Shown piece by piece: positions 33,995-42,445 of a stretch of 51,197 nt of DNA (its first letter is position 1; each line of letters opens with the position of its first letter). Location of the stretch: assembly GCA_002841825.1 (NCBI GenBank), contig PHAZ01000016.1:1-51197 (forward strand), written 5' to 3'. This DNA is from Deltaproteobacteria bacterium HGW-Deltaproteobacteria-22. Lineage in GTDB: Bacteria > Myxococcota_A > Polyangia > HGW-17. The notes under the pieces were generated by a model. It did not search any database, had not been told where the DNA came from, and worked only from the letters and a program-made list of their open reading frames with translations. The translations under genes were made by a program, and so were the position numbers.

Positions 33995-35659
33995 TCAGCG
34001 ACGGCGGCGGATGAAGAGGAAGCCGGCCAGCGTGGCCAGGAACCACAGGCCGGCGGTCCCGGGGGCGCTGCCGGAGGTGGTGCAGCCAAGCGGGGACATC
34101 ATGACGTCGTCGCCATAGTAATAACACTCGCCGTTGCCACAGTAATCGTAGTAGCCGTTGGCCTCGATGTTGACCAGGAGCGTCTCCATCAGTTGGATGT
34201 CGGCGGTCAGGTCGTCGTCTGCGAGCTCGGCGTTGACGGCATAGGCATAATCGATGGTGGAGATCAGCAGTTCTCGGGCCGTGGCGAAGTCGTAATAGGA
34301 CGAGCGCTGGCAGACTTCCTTGAGGCCCAGGAAGATGTTGAGCATCGCATAACTCTTGCGCATTGAAGCCGCGGAGTAGAAATCTCCCTCAGGCATCATG
34401 CCGCCGTCGGACAGGTCGGAGACCACCACGCGCTGGGGTCCCACGGTCTCGCCGGTCTGGGGATCGGTGTAGCTCATGGTCAGAAGGATCCCCGACAGGG
34501 ACATGGTGTTGGCCTGCGGCACGATGCGCACGAACATCGCCGAGCCGCCGCCGCGCCGCGAGTTCGGATCCTCGATGTTTTCGGAGGTGCGCGAGGCCAG
34601 GTAGATCGCAGGGAAGGTCGCCTCGCCGCCGGCGGACGAGGACGTGAAGTTATCGAAACCGACGGTGTCGCCGATGTAGAAGTCAGGACCCGAGGACAGG
34701 GTGAAGTGCACGTCCTCGGCGATCGGGAACGAGAAGTAGTCCACCTCCTCGACGAAGATGTCCGGAAGGGCCATGCTGTTCTCGATGAAGTAGAAGTTGC
34801 CGCCGGCCATGGCCAGCTCCTTCATCAGTTCATAGTTGACGTCGGTGCCCACGCCGATGCTGGTCAACTGCGAGGTCTTCGTCGCCTTCTCACGGGCGAA
34901 GGCGATGATCGAGTTCGGGTCCGTGATGCCGGCGGTGGGCTGTCCGTCGGACAGGAAGACCACGCGGGCATAGCGGCCCTCGGCGGCGGACATCGCTGCG
35001 ATGTCGAAGCCCAGCCAGAGGGCCTCATAGATGTTGGTGCTGCCGCCGGCCACGAGGCGGTTGACGTTGGCGTGCATGATCTGGCGGTTCTCGGCGGAGT
35101 CGACGTAGATCAACTCCTGGGCCTCGCGGGCCAGGTCGGAATAGGCCACCAGGGCCAGCCGGTCGGTCGGCTCGAGGGAGTCGATCATCATGTGCAGTCC
35201 CTGCCGGACATATTCCAGTTTGTTGTCCGAGTACATCGAGCCCGACACATCGATGACGGCGATGAAATCGGTGGGGGGACGCTCGTAGTCCTGCGGGTTG
35301 ACCTGCGACTTCATCCCGACCTGCAGCACGTTCATGTAGTCGGAACTGAGCACGGAGACACCGCGGCCGAGCATGCCGAACAGGCAGATGTCCTCACCGC
35401 AGTCCTCGGTCTGGTACTCGATGTAGTGCTCGGAGAAGAAGCCGTTGGCGTCGAGGGTGTCGGGACCGGGGATGCCGCCGGCGTTGACGATGTCGCGGAA
35501 CACGCCGATGTCCTGGACGCCGCCGATGTTGACGTTCCCGTTGTTGGTGTTGTTGCCGTTGTTCACGGAAGTGGATTTGGCCCCGTCATCGGCGGCACAA
35601 CCGTTGAAAATCGTCACCGCCGAAAGAACCATAAGCAAAATAATAAGATAGTTTTTCAT
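33995..35659 (-). CDS. von Willebrand factor A lipoprotein with MYXO-CTERM-like C-terminal sorting tail
   Basis: A 554-residue surface protein. The ATG at 35659 has GGAGG 8 bp upstream and begins a lipoprotein signal (KNYLIILLMVLSAVTIFNGC), followed by an Asn-rich linker (NNGNNTNNGNVN). The vWA domain has an intact MIDAS, D137-x-S139-x-S141 in AVIDVSGSM, and later VVFLSDGQPTAG. Additional C-terminal strands precede a Cys-containing segment (CGNGECYYYGDD, LGCTTSG) and a terminal hydrophobic helix with Arg run, GLWFLATLAGFLFIRRRR. This resembles the MYXO-CTERM signal (GC-motif, hydrophobic helix, Arg cluster). Presence of both a lipobox and a C-terminal anchor is unusual. It faces the SDR gene convergently and lies downstream of gltX-ugd but 190 bp away. 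Confidence 0.85.
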   Translation of the reverse strand: MKNYLIILLMVLSAVTIFNGCAADDGAKSTSVNNGNNTNNGNVNIGGVQDIGVFRDIVNAGGIPGPDTLDANGFFSEHYIEYQTEDCGEDICLFGMLGRGVSVLSSDYMNVLQVGMKSQVNPQDYERPPTDFIAVIDVSGSMYSDNKLEYVRQGLHMMIDSLEPTDRLALVAYSDLAREAQELIYVDSAENRQIMHANVNRLVAGGSTNIYEALWLGFDIAAMSAAEGRYARVVFLSDGQPTAGITDPNSIIAFAREKATKTSQLTSIGVGTDVNYELMKELAMAGGNFYFIENSMALPDIFVEEVDYFSFPIAEDVHFTLSSGPDFYIGDTVGFDNFTSSSAGGEATFPAIYLASRTSENIEDPNSRRGGGSAMFVRIVPQANTMSLSGILLTMSYTDPQTGETVGPQRVVVSDLSDGGMMPEGDFYSAASMRKSYAMLNIFLGLKEVCQRSSYYDFATARELLISTIDYAYAVNAELADDDLTADIQLMETLLVNIEANGYYDYCGNGECYYYGDDVMMSPLGCTTSGSAPGTAGLWFLATLAGFLFIRRRR

Positions 35660-35805
35660 AGCCACAACCTCCGATCCGATCCGGACCATGGCAGAATTCA
35701 TGCCACTTTCATGGCACCAGATCGGAAAATCCAAGTATTTCATAGCATTTTCATCGGTTTTTTCCAGCCGATTTTTCACTTATTTACAATGGAGGCGACG
35801 TGGGT

Positions 35806-35821
35806 CTGACATTTCTGTCAG
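35806..35821. repeat. TGTCAG-type palindrome
   Basis: CTGACA, a 4-bp loop and TGTCAG form a small perfect hairpin 30 bp beyond the gltX stop. It shares the CTGACA/TGTCAG arms with the palindrome at 3805-3824. It may act as a 3' processing hairpin for gltX or be a member of a scattered repeat family. Confidence 0.45.
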
Positions 35822-35850
35822 GGGAAGGGCGAAAAGTGACACGGACCGGG

Positions 35851-37326
35851 TCAGCCGGCCGCGGGGGGAGCGGGCAGCGTCTTGAGGTGGTTCATGGCCT
35901 GGCGCAGGCGGACGCGGGTCCGTTCGCGACCGACGATGAACATGCTCTCGAACAGCGGCGGGGTGGCCTTCCGGCCGGTCACACCCACGCGCACGGGCAT
36001 GAAGACGTCCTTGGTCTTCCAGCCGCGGCTCTCGGTGACCCGGCGCAGCAGCGCCTCGAGGTTCTCGACGGTGTAATCCTCCATGCCGTCGATGGCCTCG
36101 ACGAGCTCCTCGAACAACGCGACCATCTCCGCGGGCGTGCGGCCCTTGGGAACCAACTGCTTGCCGTCCTCGGTGGCGTAGTCGAGCTGGCAGTTGAAGA
36201 AGAACGTCGACAGGTCCACGAAGTCGGTGAGCGTGCGCATCCGCTCATGGACCAGCGGCATGATCTTCTCGAAGTAGTCGCGGTTGAGCCACAGGCTCTG
36301 CACGGCGTCGAGCAGGCTCTGGGGCGTCATCTCCCGCAGGTACAGGCCGTTGAGCCACACCAGCTTCTCGAGGTCGAACACGGGGCCGCCGAGGCTGACC
36401 TTCTCGAACGAGAAAGCCTGGATCATCTCCGGCAGCGTGAACTTCTCCACGTCGTTTCCGAACGAGAAGCCCATCAGCGCGAGGAAGTTGACCAGGGCCT
36501 CAGGAAGGACGCCGTACTCCTTGTAGAACAGCAGCGACACGGGGTTCTTTCGCTTGGAGATCTTCGAGCGCGTCTTGTCGGGGTTGCGCAGAAGCGGCAT
36601 GTGGATCCACTGCGGCGCCTCCCAGCCGAAAGCCTCGTACAAACGGATATGCTTGGGCGTGGAGGGGATCCACTCCTCGGCCCGGATCACATGGGTGATG
36701 CCCATGAGATGGTCGTCGACGACGTTGGCCAGGTGGTAGGTCGGGAAACTGTCGCTCTTGAGCAGCACCTGATCGTCGAGCTCGCGGTACGAACGCACGA
36801 TCTGACCGCGCAGCTGGTCGACCATGACTGAGTCTCCCTCCAGCGGCATCTTCAGGCGGATCACGAAGGGCTCACCGGCGGCCGCCCGCCGGTCGCTCTC
36901 CTCGCGGTCGAGGTTGCGGCACAGGCGGTCGTAGCCCGGCGGGGTGTTGGCGGCCTTCTGGTAGACGCGCAGCTGGTTGAGCCGCTCGTTGGTGCAGAAG
37001 CAGCGGTAGGCCTCGCCCTTCTCCAGCAGCTCCATCGCGTGCTTCTCGTAGATGTCACGACGCTCGCTCTGGCGGTACGGGCCGCAGGGACCACCCACAT
37101 CGGGGCCCTCGTCCCAGGACAGGCCCAGCCAGTGAAGGCTGTCCATGATCGCCTTCTCGGAGTCCCGGCGGGCGCGGGCCTGGTCCGTGTCCTCGATGCG
37201 CAGGAGGAACTGGCCTCCATGCTGCTTGGCGAAGACGTAATTGAACAGCGCGATGTACGCGGTGCCGACGTGCGGATCCCCGGTGGGGCTCGGGGCGATG
37301 CGGGTGCGGACGGGTCGGTTGGTCAT
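35851..37326 (-). CDS. gltX: Glutamyl-tRNA synthetase
   Basis: Class I aminoacyl-tRNA synthetase of 491 residues. The nucleotide-binding HIGH-type motif is APSPTGDPHVGTAY at 11-24; LLRIEDTDQARARRDSEKAI follows. The KMSKS-type loop is KISKRKNP at about residue 245. A Cys pair near residue 108 (RCFCTNERL) lies where many enzymes have a zinc site. The C-terminal helical anticodon-binding domain ends in ARTRVRLRQAMNHLKTLP-type sequence. It probably charges tRNA-Glu; a non-discriminating role on tRNA-Gln cannot be excluded. The ATG at 37326 has GGAGAATCCC upstream, 13 bp after the ugd stop. Confidence 0.96.
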   Translation of the reverse strand: MTNRPVRTRIAPSPTGDPHVGTAYIALFNYVFAKQHGGQFLLRIEDTDQARARRDSEKAIMDSLHWLGLSWDEGPDVGGPCGPYRQSERRDIYEKHAMELLEKGEAYRCFCTNERLNQLRVYQKAANTPPGYDRLCRNLDREESDRRAAAGEPFVIRLKMPLEGDSVMVDQLRGQIVRSYRELDDQVLLKSDSFPTYHLANVVDDHLMGITHVIRAEEWIPSTPKHIRLYEAFGWEAPQWIHMPLLRNPDKTRSKISKRKNPVSLLFYKEYGVLPEALVNFLALMGFSFGNDVEKFTLPEMIQAFSFEKVSLGGPVFDLEKLVWLNGLYLREMTPQSLLDAVQSLWLNRDYFEKIMPLVHERMRTLTDFVDLSTFFFNCQLDYATEDGKQLVPKGRTPAEMVALFEELVEAIDGMEDYTVENLEALLRRVTESRGWKTKDVFMPVRVGVTGRKATPPLFESMFIVGRERTRVRLRQAMNHLKTLPAPPAAG

Positions 37327-37339
37327 GGGATTCTCCTGC

Positions 37340-38659
37340 TTATTCCGGACGGATGACCGGACGGCCGATGCCCTCGTAATAGAAGCCATTGGCGCGGATT
37401 TCCTGCGTGTTCCACACGTTGCGGCCGTCGAAAAGGCTGTTGCCGCGCATGGCCTTGCGGATGCGCGCGAAATCGGGACGCTGGAACTCGTGCCACTCGG
37501 TGACCAGGCACGTTGCGTCGGCGCCCTCCACGGTGTCATACAGGTTGTCGAAGTAGGTGCGGTTCGCGGTGGCGGGGAAACTCGCCTTGAAGTTGTCCAT
37601 GGCGACGGGATCGTAGGCGCGCACAATCGCGCCCTTCTGCTCGAGCAGCTCCACGATGACCTTGGCGGGGGCCTCGCGGATGTCATCGGTGTTGGGCTTG
37701 AACGCCAGTCCGAGCACGGCCACGACCTTGCCCTTCAGATCGCCGAGGCGGCGCTCCATCTTTTCCACCAAAATGCGCTTCTGCCGCTCGTTGCTCGAGG
37801 AGGTGGCCTCGACGACGTCGAGGAACTGGTCGACCTGGTGCGACAGGTACAGCAAGGCGCTGATATCCTTGGGAAAACACGATCCGCCGTAACCGGTTCC
37901 GGCATACAGAAACTTCGGTCCGATGCGTGAATCCGAGCCCATGCCCTTGCGCACCAGCTCCACGTCCGCGCCAACGATCTCGCAGAGCCGGGCGACGTTG
38001 TTCATGAACGAGATGCGCGTGGCCAGGAACGCGTTGGAGGCGTACTTGGTCAACTCCGCACTGCGGGTGTCCATGTCGATGATGCGCTCACGGGAGCGCA
38101 CGAAGGGCTGGTAGAGTTCGTGCATCACGCTGCGGGCCCGCTCGTCGTGGGTGCCGATGACCACGCGCTCGGGACGCATGAAGTCGTTGATCGCGTCACC
38201 TTCCTTCAGGAACTCGGGATTGGAGACGACCACAGCCTCATGTTCGGTGTTGCGGTTGAAGATGTCCTGAATGATGTCGGCGGTGCCCACCGGAACGGTG
38301 CTTTTGTCCACGATCACCGTAAAACCGTTGATGTTTTTCGCCACGACCTCGGCGGCCGCCTTCAGGGCGGACAGGTCTGCGTTTCCGTCGTCGCCCTGGG
38401 GCGTACCGACGGCCAGGAAGACGACCTGGACGTTCTTGACCGCCTCGGACAGGTTCGTCGAGAAGATCAGGCGCTTCTTCTCCACGTTCCGCGCGACCAT
38501 CACATCTAGACCTGGTTCATAAATAGGAATCTCACCCTTCCAGAGCATCTGGATTTTCTTTTCGTCGATGTCCACGCAATGCACCGTGTTCCCGAAATCC
38601 GCGAACGCCGCGCCCGCCACCAGACCGACATAGCCAGTACCAATCACACATACCTGCAT
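37340..38659 (-). CDS. ugd: UDP-glucose 6-dehydrogenase
   Basis: NAD-dependent enzyme oxidising UDP-glucose to UDP-glucuronate for polysaccharide or lipid A modification. The 439 residues match the family. The Rossmann motif CVIGTGYVGLVAG is at 4-16; VDKSTVPVGTA follows at 118-127; SNPEFLKEGDAINDF near 146-160; and the catalytic cysteine C261 is in GTGYGGSCFPKD. The hinge helix and C-terminal AFKPNTDDIREAPA with VTEWHEF complete it. The ATG at 38659 is preceded by AAGGAGA. It is immediately upstream of gltX in the same orientation. No glycosyltransferase cluster is visible in the window. Confidence 0.96.
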   Translation of the reverse strand: MQVCVIGTGYVGLVAGAAFADFGNTVHCVDIDEKKIQMLWKGEIPIYEPGLDVMVARNVEKKRLIFSTNLSEAVKNVQVVFLAVGTPQGDDGNADLSALKAAAEVVAKNINGFTVIVDKSTVPVGTADIIQDIFNRNTEHEAVVVSNPEFLKEGDAINDFMRPERVVIGTHDERARSVMHELYQPFVRSRERIIDMDTRSAELTKYASNAFLATRISFMNNVARLCEIVGADVELVRKGMGSDSRIGPKFLYAGTGYGGSCFPKDISALLYLSHQVDQFLDVVEATSSSNERQKRILVEKMERRLGDLKGKVVAVLGLAFKPNTDDIREAPAKVIVELLEQKGAIVRAYDPVAMDNFKASFPATANRTYFDNLYDTVEGADATCLVTEWHEFQRPDFARIRKAMRGNSLFDGRNVWNTQEIRANGFYYEGIGRPVIRPE

Positions 38660-39029
38660 TGTTTTCTCTCCTTGTTCGGGAGACTCATTAACCGGGTACA
38701 AACAGCCCGGTTTCTCCCTTCGGCACGTTCTGACAGGGAAACGATTCGATGTCAATGATTCTGCGCGTCCAGACGGGTGTCTCGAAAAGTGCACACGGGA
38801 CCGTGTTGTATCATTTTCAGCCCCTGTTTTTCCCAGGCGTCCTCCGAAGGAAAAAAAGTTGAAAAAACCCGAATTCTCTTGACACACATGGAAAGTGAGA
38901 GAATATTCTACGCGCTTTTACGGGCCGGCCGGGCCTGGATGCCCCGCCGGAAGAACCGCCGGATGTTCCGATTTTTTTAACCCTTTCATTGATCCCGTTC
39001 CCTGCGGCGATCAACTGAGGATATACAAC
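38660..39029. promoter_or_regulatory. Divergent ugd / tig promoter region
   Basis: A 370-bp non-coding region between divergent genes. On the plus strand TTGACA (38879-38884) lies in front of TATTCT (38904-38909, 19 bp spacer) or AATATT (38902-38907, 17 bp spacer) and may be the tig-clpP-clpX promoter, giving a leader of about 115 nt. A minus-strand TTGACA (38755-38750) lies upstream of ugd without a good -10 box. No convincing small gene is present. Confidence 0.45.
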
Positions 39030-40427
39030 ATGCAATTCAACGCTGAAGGTTTCACCATAGAGAACATCAACCCGATCCAGATCCGCATCCAGGGTCTCGT
39101 GCCCTGGAAGGAAGTCGAAAAGAAGTTCGACGAGACGTACCGCGAAATCTCCAAGAACATGCGTTTCCGCGGCTTCCGCAAGGGCAAGGTGCCCCGTCAG
39201 ATGCTCGAAAAGATGTTCTCCAAGCACGTCGAGACCGACCTGCTGCAGGAGCTCACCCGCGGGGCCCTCGTGGAGTTTCTGCGCCTGAAGGAGTCGATCC
39301 GTCCGGCCGACAATCCCCGCGAGTGGAAGGTCACCCCCGGCGAACTCGTGAAGGGTCAGGATCTGCCGTTCTCCTCCGAGCTCGAGTTGATCCCTGAGGT
39401 CGAGCCCCAGGGCTACGAGGCCCTCAAGGCCACACGCCTGACCGCGCCGGTGAAGGAACAGTCCATCGACGAGGAGCTCGAACGCCTCGTTCAGCGCAAC
39501 ACCCGCGTCAACTCCATCGAGAACGCGACCCTGGCGGCCGGCACGCACGTGCAGTTGAACGTCATGGGCAAGCTCGGCGACGAGCCCGTTTCCCTCGAGA
39601 ACCAGAACGTGACCATCCCTGCCTCCGCCGTGCCCGCCGATGACAGCCATCTGGCGCGCGTGGCCGCCGTGCTCTTCGGCTTCCACCTTCCGGAGGTGCC
39701 CTACGAGAACGAGATCGCCATCCCCGCCTTCGAGGACCATCCCGAGGGCCGCGTGCTCGTCGAGATCACCAAGGCCTTCACCCACGAGAAGCCCGAGCTC
39801 GACGATGATTTCGCCAAGGAGACCGGTCGGGGTGACACCCTGGCCGAGCTGCGCGAGTCCGTCGGCAAGGACATCGCCGAGGAACTGAAGAACCGCTCCG
39901 AGACGCTGCTCGAGCGCGAGCTGCTCAAGCAGATCGTCGAGGCCAATCCGTTCGATCTGGGCCAGGGTTTGATCCGGCGCCAGGCCGAGATGAAGGTCGA
40001 CCAGATCCTCATGCAGTTGGGCGTGGATCCCGAGAATGAGGCCTTCCTCGATACCAAGAAGACGCTGGCCAAGAACTACTTCGCCAAGGCCGAGAAGGAG
40101 ATCCGCGAAAACCTGCTGCTCGAAGGCATCGCCAAGAAGGAAAACGTGGAGATCTCCGACGAAGCCCTCGAGAACAAGCTCAAGGAGCTGGCCGACCGGA
40201 GCAACAAGAGCGTGGAGCGCATCAAGGCCGACTACACCCGCGACGGCAAGCTCGAGGAAATCCGCTACATGCTTCGCATGGAAAAGACCATTGACCTGAT
40301 CAAGGGCAAGGCCACCATCGCCGAAGAGAAGGTCGACGAACTGCCGGCCCTCCAGGAAGAGGAACCGCAACCCGAGGAGACGCATGATCACGAGTGCGGC
40401 CCCGACTGCGATCACGACCATCACTAA
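39030..40427 (+). CDS. tig: Trigger factor
   Basis: Ribosome-associated chaperone and peptidyl-prolyl isomerase. The 465 residues are slightly long for the family (430-450). The N-terminal ribosome-binding domain has the signature [13 protein letters not shown] at 46-58. The central FKBP-like domain (about 160-255) is diverged ([19 protein letters not shown]), so PPIase activity may be lost. The C-terminal chaperone arms are helical ([33 protein letters not shown]). The last 14 residues are His/Asp/Cys-rich ([14 protein letters not shown]), an apparent metal-binding tail not typical of trigger factors. It begins at the ATG at 39030 after AGGATATACAAC, followed by clpP after 11 bp and then clpX. 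Confidence 0.95.
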   Translation: MQFNAEGFTIENINPIQIRIQGLVPWKEVEKKFDETYREISKNMRFRGFRKGKVPRQMLEKMFSKHVETDLLQELTRGALVEFLRLKESIRPADNPREWKVTPGELVKGQDLPFSSELELIPEVEPQGYEALKATRLTAPVKEQSIDEELERLVQRNTRVNSIENATLAAGTHVQLNVMGKLGDEPVSLENQNVTIPASAVPADDSHLARVAAVLFGFHLPEVPYENEIAIPAFEDHPEGRVLVEITKAFTHEKPELDDDFAKETGRGDTLAELRESVGKDIAEELKNRSETLLERELLKQIVEANPFDLGQGLIRRQAEMKVDQILMQLGVDPENEAFLDTKKTLAKNYFAKAEKEIRENLLLEGIAKKENVEISDEALENKLKELADRSNKSVERIKADYTRDGKLEEIRYMLRMEKTIDLIKGKATIAEEKVDELPALQEEEPQPEETHDHECGPDCDHDHH

Positions 40428-40438
40428 AGGAATCCAAC

Positions 40439-41047
40439 ATGATCATCCCAACCGTCATTGAACAAACCCATCGCGGCGAACGTGGATGGGATATTTATTC
40501 AAGGCTCCTGAAGGATCGCATCATCTTTCTAGGAACTAGTATCAATGATGATGTCGCAAATCTTATTATTGCCCAGCTCTTGTATCTGCTCTCCGAAGAT
40601 CCGGAAAAAGATATCATGATGTATATCAATTCCCCGGGTGGAGTGGTCACAGCCGGTCTGGCAATCTATGATACCATGCAGCATATTCCCTGTCAGGTGA
40701 ATACCTTCTGCATTGGTCAGGCCGCCTCCATGGCCGCCATCCTGCTGGCCGCCGGAGCTCCTGGAAAGCGCTTTGCGCTCCCGAATTCACGGATTCTGAT
40801 TCATCAGCCGATGGGTGGATTCTCTGGGCAAGCTACTGATATTGATATCCAAGCGCGGGAAATCCTCAAGCTGCGCGAGCGCCTCAACCAGATTCTTTCC
40901 CAGCACACCGGCCAGACCGTCGAGAAGGTCCAGCACGACACCGAGCGCGACTATTACATGTCGTCCGAGGAAGCCGTCATCTATGGACTCGTCGACTCCC
41001 TGATGCTGCCCTCGGGCTCCGCGCCGGCTGCCGTCGAGGCAAAATAA
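40439..41047 (+). CDS. clpP: ATP-dependent Clp protease proteolytic subunit
   Basis: Serine protease subunit forming the tetradecameric barrel served by ClpX. The 202 residues fit the family. The catalytic triad is complete: S97 in GQAASMAA, H122 in ILIHQPMG, D171 in [11 protein letters not shown]. The N-terminal axial loop [20 protein letters not shown] and [16 protein letters not shown] are standard. The codon use of roughly the first 420 bp (40439-40860) is AT-rich at third positions (many ATT, TAT, GAT, CTT), unlike tig and clpX, while the rest is GC-rich; see finding. Order tig-clpP-clpX is the common bacterial arrangement. Confidence 0.97.
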   Translation: MIIPTVIEQTHRGERGWDIYSRLLKDRIIFLGTSINDDVANLIIAQLLYLLSEDPEKDIMMYINSPGGVVTAGLAIYDTMQHIPCQVNTFCIGQAASMAAILLAAGAPGKRFALPNSRILIHQPMGGFSGQATDIDIQAREILKLRERLNQILSQHTGQTVEKVQHDTERDYYMSSEEAVIYGLVDSLMLPSGSAPAAVEAK

Positions 41048-41048
41048 A

Positions 41049-42329
41049 GTGGATCATTCCCTGCAACCGCCCGCGTCCAACGTGAGCTGCTCCTTCTGCG
41101 GCAAGACGCAGCGAGAGGTCAAGCGGATGGTGGCCGGACCCGACGTCTACATCTGCAACGACTGCGTGCGCCTGTGCCTGGACATCATCCACGACGACAC
41201 GTCGATGGAGACCGAGACGGCCACGCCCGAGAAGAAGAGCCTCCCCACCCCCCGGGATATCCGCAAACAACTCGACGAATACGTCGTGGGTCAGGAGCGC
41301 GCCAAGAAGATCCTTTCCGTGGCCGTCTACAACCACTACAAGCGCATCGAGGTGCAGGAACAGCAGGCCGGGGAGGACAAGAAGACCCAGGAGTTCGACG
41401 ACGTGATCCTGCAGAAGTCGAACATCCTGCTGCTGGGCCCCACCGGCAGCGGCAAGACCCTCCTGGCGCAGACGCTGGCGAAGATCCTGGACGTGCCGTT
41501 CGCCATCGCCGACGCCACCACCCTGACCGAGGCTGGCTACGTCGGAGACGACGTCGAAAACATCATTTTGAGCCTCCTGCAGAACGCCGACTACGACATC
41601 GAGCGCACCCAGAAGGGCATCGTCTACATCGACGAGATCGACAAGCTCGCCCGCAAGAGCGAGAACCCGTCGATCACGCGCGACGTGGCTGGCGAGGGCG
41701 TGCAGCAGGGCCTGCTGAAGATCCTGGAGGGCACGGTGGCGCAGATCCCGCCCAAGGGAGGCCGCAAGCACCCCCAGCAGGACTTCATCCCCATCGACAC
41801 CACCAACATCCTGTTCATCTGCGGCGGCGCGTTCTCGGGCCTCGACGAGATCATCCTCAACCGGCTCGGCGACCACTCCATCGGCTTCGGCGCCAAGACG
41901 CGCAAGAAGAGCTCGAAGTTGAAGACCTGGGAGTACCTCAAGGAGGTCCAGGCCGAGGATCTGCACCGCTACGGCATGATCCCGGAGTTCGTCGGCCGCA
42001 TCCCGGTGATGTCGCCGCTGCACGACCTCGACGAGGAAATCCTGGTGACCATCCTGACCCAGCCGCGCAACGCGCTGGTGCAGCAGTACCGGTGGCTCTT
42101 CGAGCTCGACGGTGTCCACCTCGAGTTCACCTCCGACGCGCTGATCGCCATCGCCAAGCACGCGTTGTCGCTGGGCTCCGGCGCGCGCGGCCTGCGCTCG
42201 GTCACCGAACGGCTCATGATGGACGTCATGTTCGAGATCCCTTCCCGCACGGACATCGACAAGGTCGTCGTCACCGCCTCGGTCGTCGAAGACGGCGCCA
42301 AGCCCGACATCATCCTGCGACAGGCCTGA
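41049..42329 (+). CDS. clpX: ATP-dependent Clp protease ATP-binding subunit ClpX
   Basis: AAA+ unfoldase that feeds tagged proteins to ClpP. The 426-residue protein starts at GTG, 1 bp after the clpP stop. The N-terminal zinc-binding domain has C14-x2-C17 and C36-x2-C39. The AAA+ module has Walker A GPTGSGKT at 130-137, Walker B IVYIDEID, the pore loop [11 protein letters not shown], sensor and [16 protein letters not shown]-terminal sensor-2 region. The ClpP-binding IGF-type loop is HSIGFGAKT. Full length and intact. Confidence 0.97.
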   Translation: MDHSLQPPASNVSCSFCGKTQREVKRMVAGPDVYICNDCVRLCLDIIHDDTSMETETATPEKKSLPTPRDIRKQLDEYVVGQERAKKILSVAVYNHYKRIEVQEQQAGEDKKTQEFDDVILQKSNILLLGPTGSGKTLLAQTLAKILDVPFAIADATTLTEAGYVGDDVENIILSLLQNADYDIERTQKGIVYIDEIDKLARKSENPSITRDVAGEGVQQGLLKILEGTVAQIPPKGGRKHPQQDFIPIDTTNILFICGGAFSGLDEIILNRLGDHSIGFGAKTRKKSSKLKTWEYLKEVQAEDLHRYGMIPEFVGRIPVMSPLHDLDEEILVTILTQPRNALVQQYRWLFELDGVHLEFTSDALIAIAKHALSLGSGARGLRSVTERLMMDVMFEIPSRTDIDKVVVTASVVEDGAKPDIILRQA

Positions 42330-42445
42330 CCTTCCGGTTTGTTTTGTGATCTCCCGCAACATCCTGTCTTGAAGAAGCAAAAAAAACCTGTACGTTAATG
42401 GGTGTCATCTTGTTACACTCTTTCAAGAAAGAAAGAGATTGCTCC

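Noticed and set aside
38777-38980. 67-aa plus-strand frame in the ugd/tig gap
   Set aside because: No ribosome site, and it overlaps the likely tig promoter.
38817-40424. Minus-strand 535-aa frame antisense to tig
   Set aside because: It mirrors the trigger factor gene exactly; composition (Leu, Gly, Asp, His-rich) is that of an antisense of a GC-rich gene.
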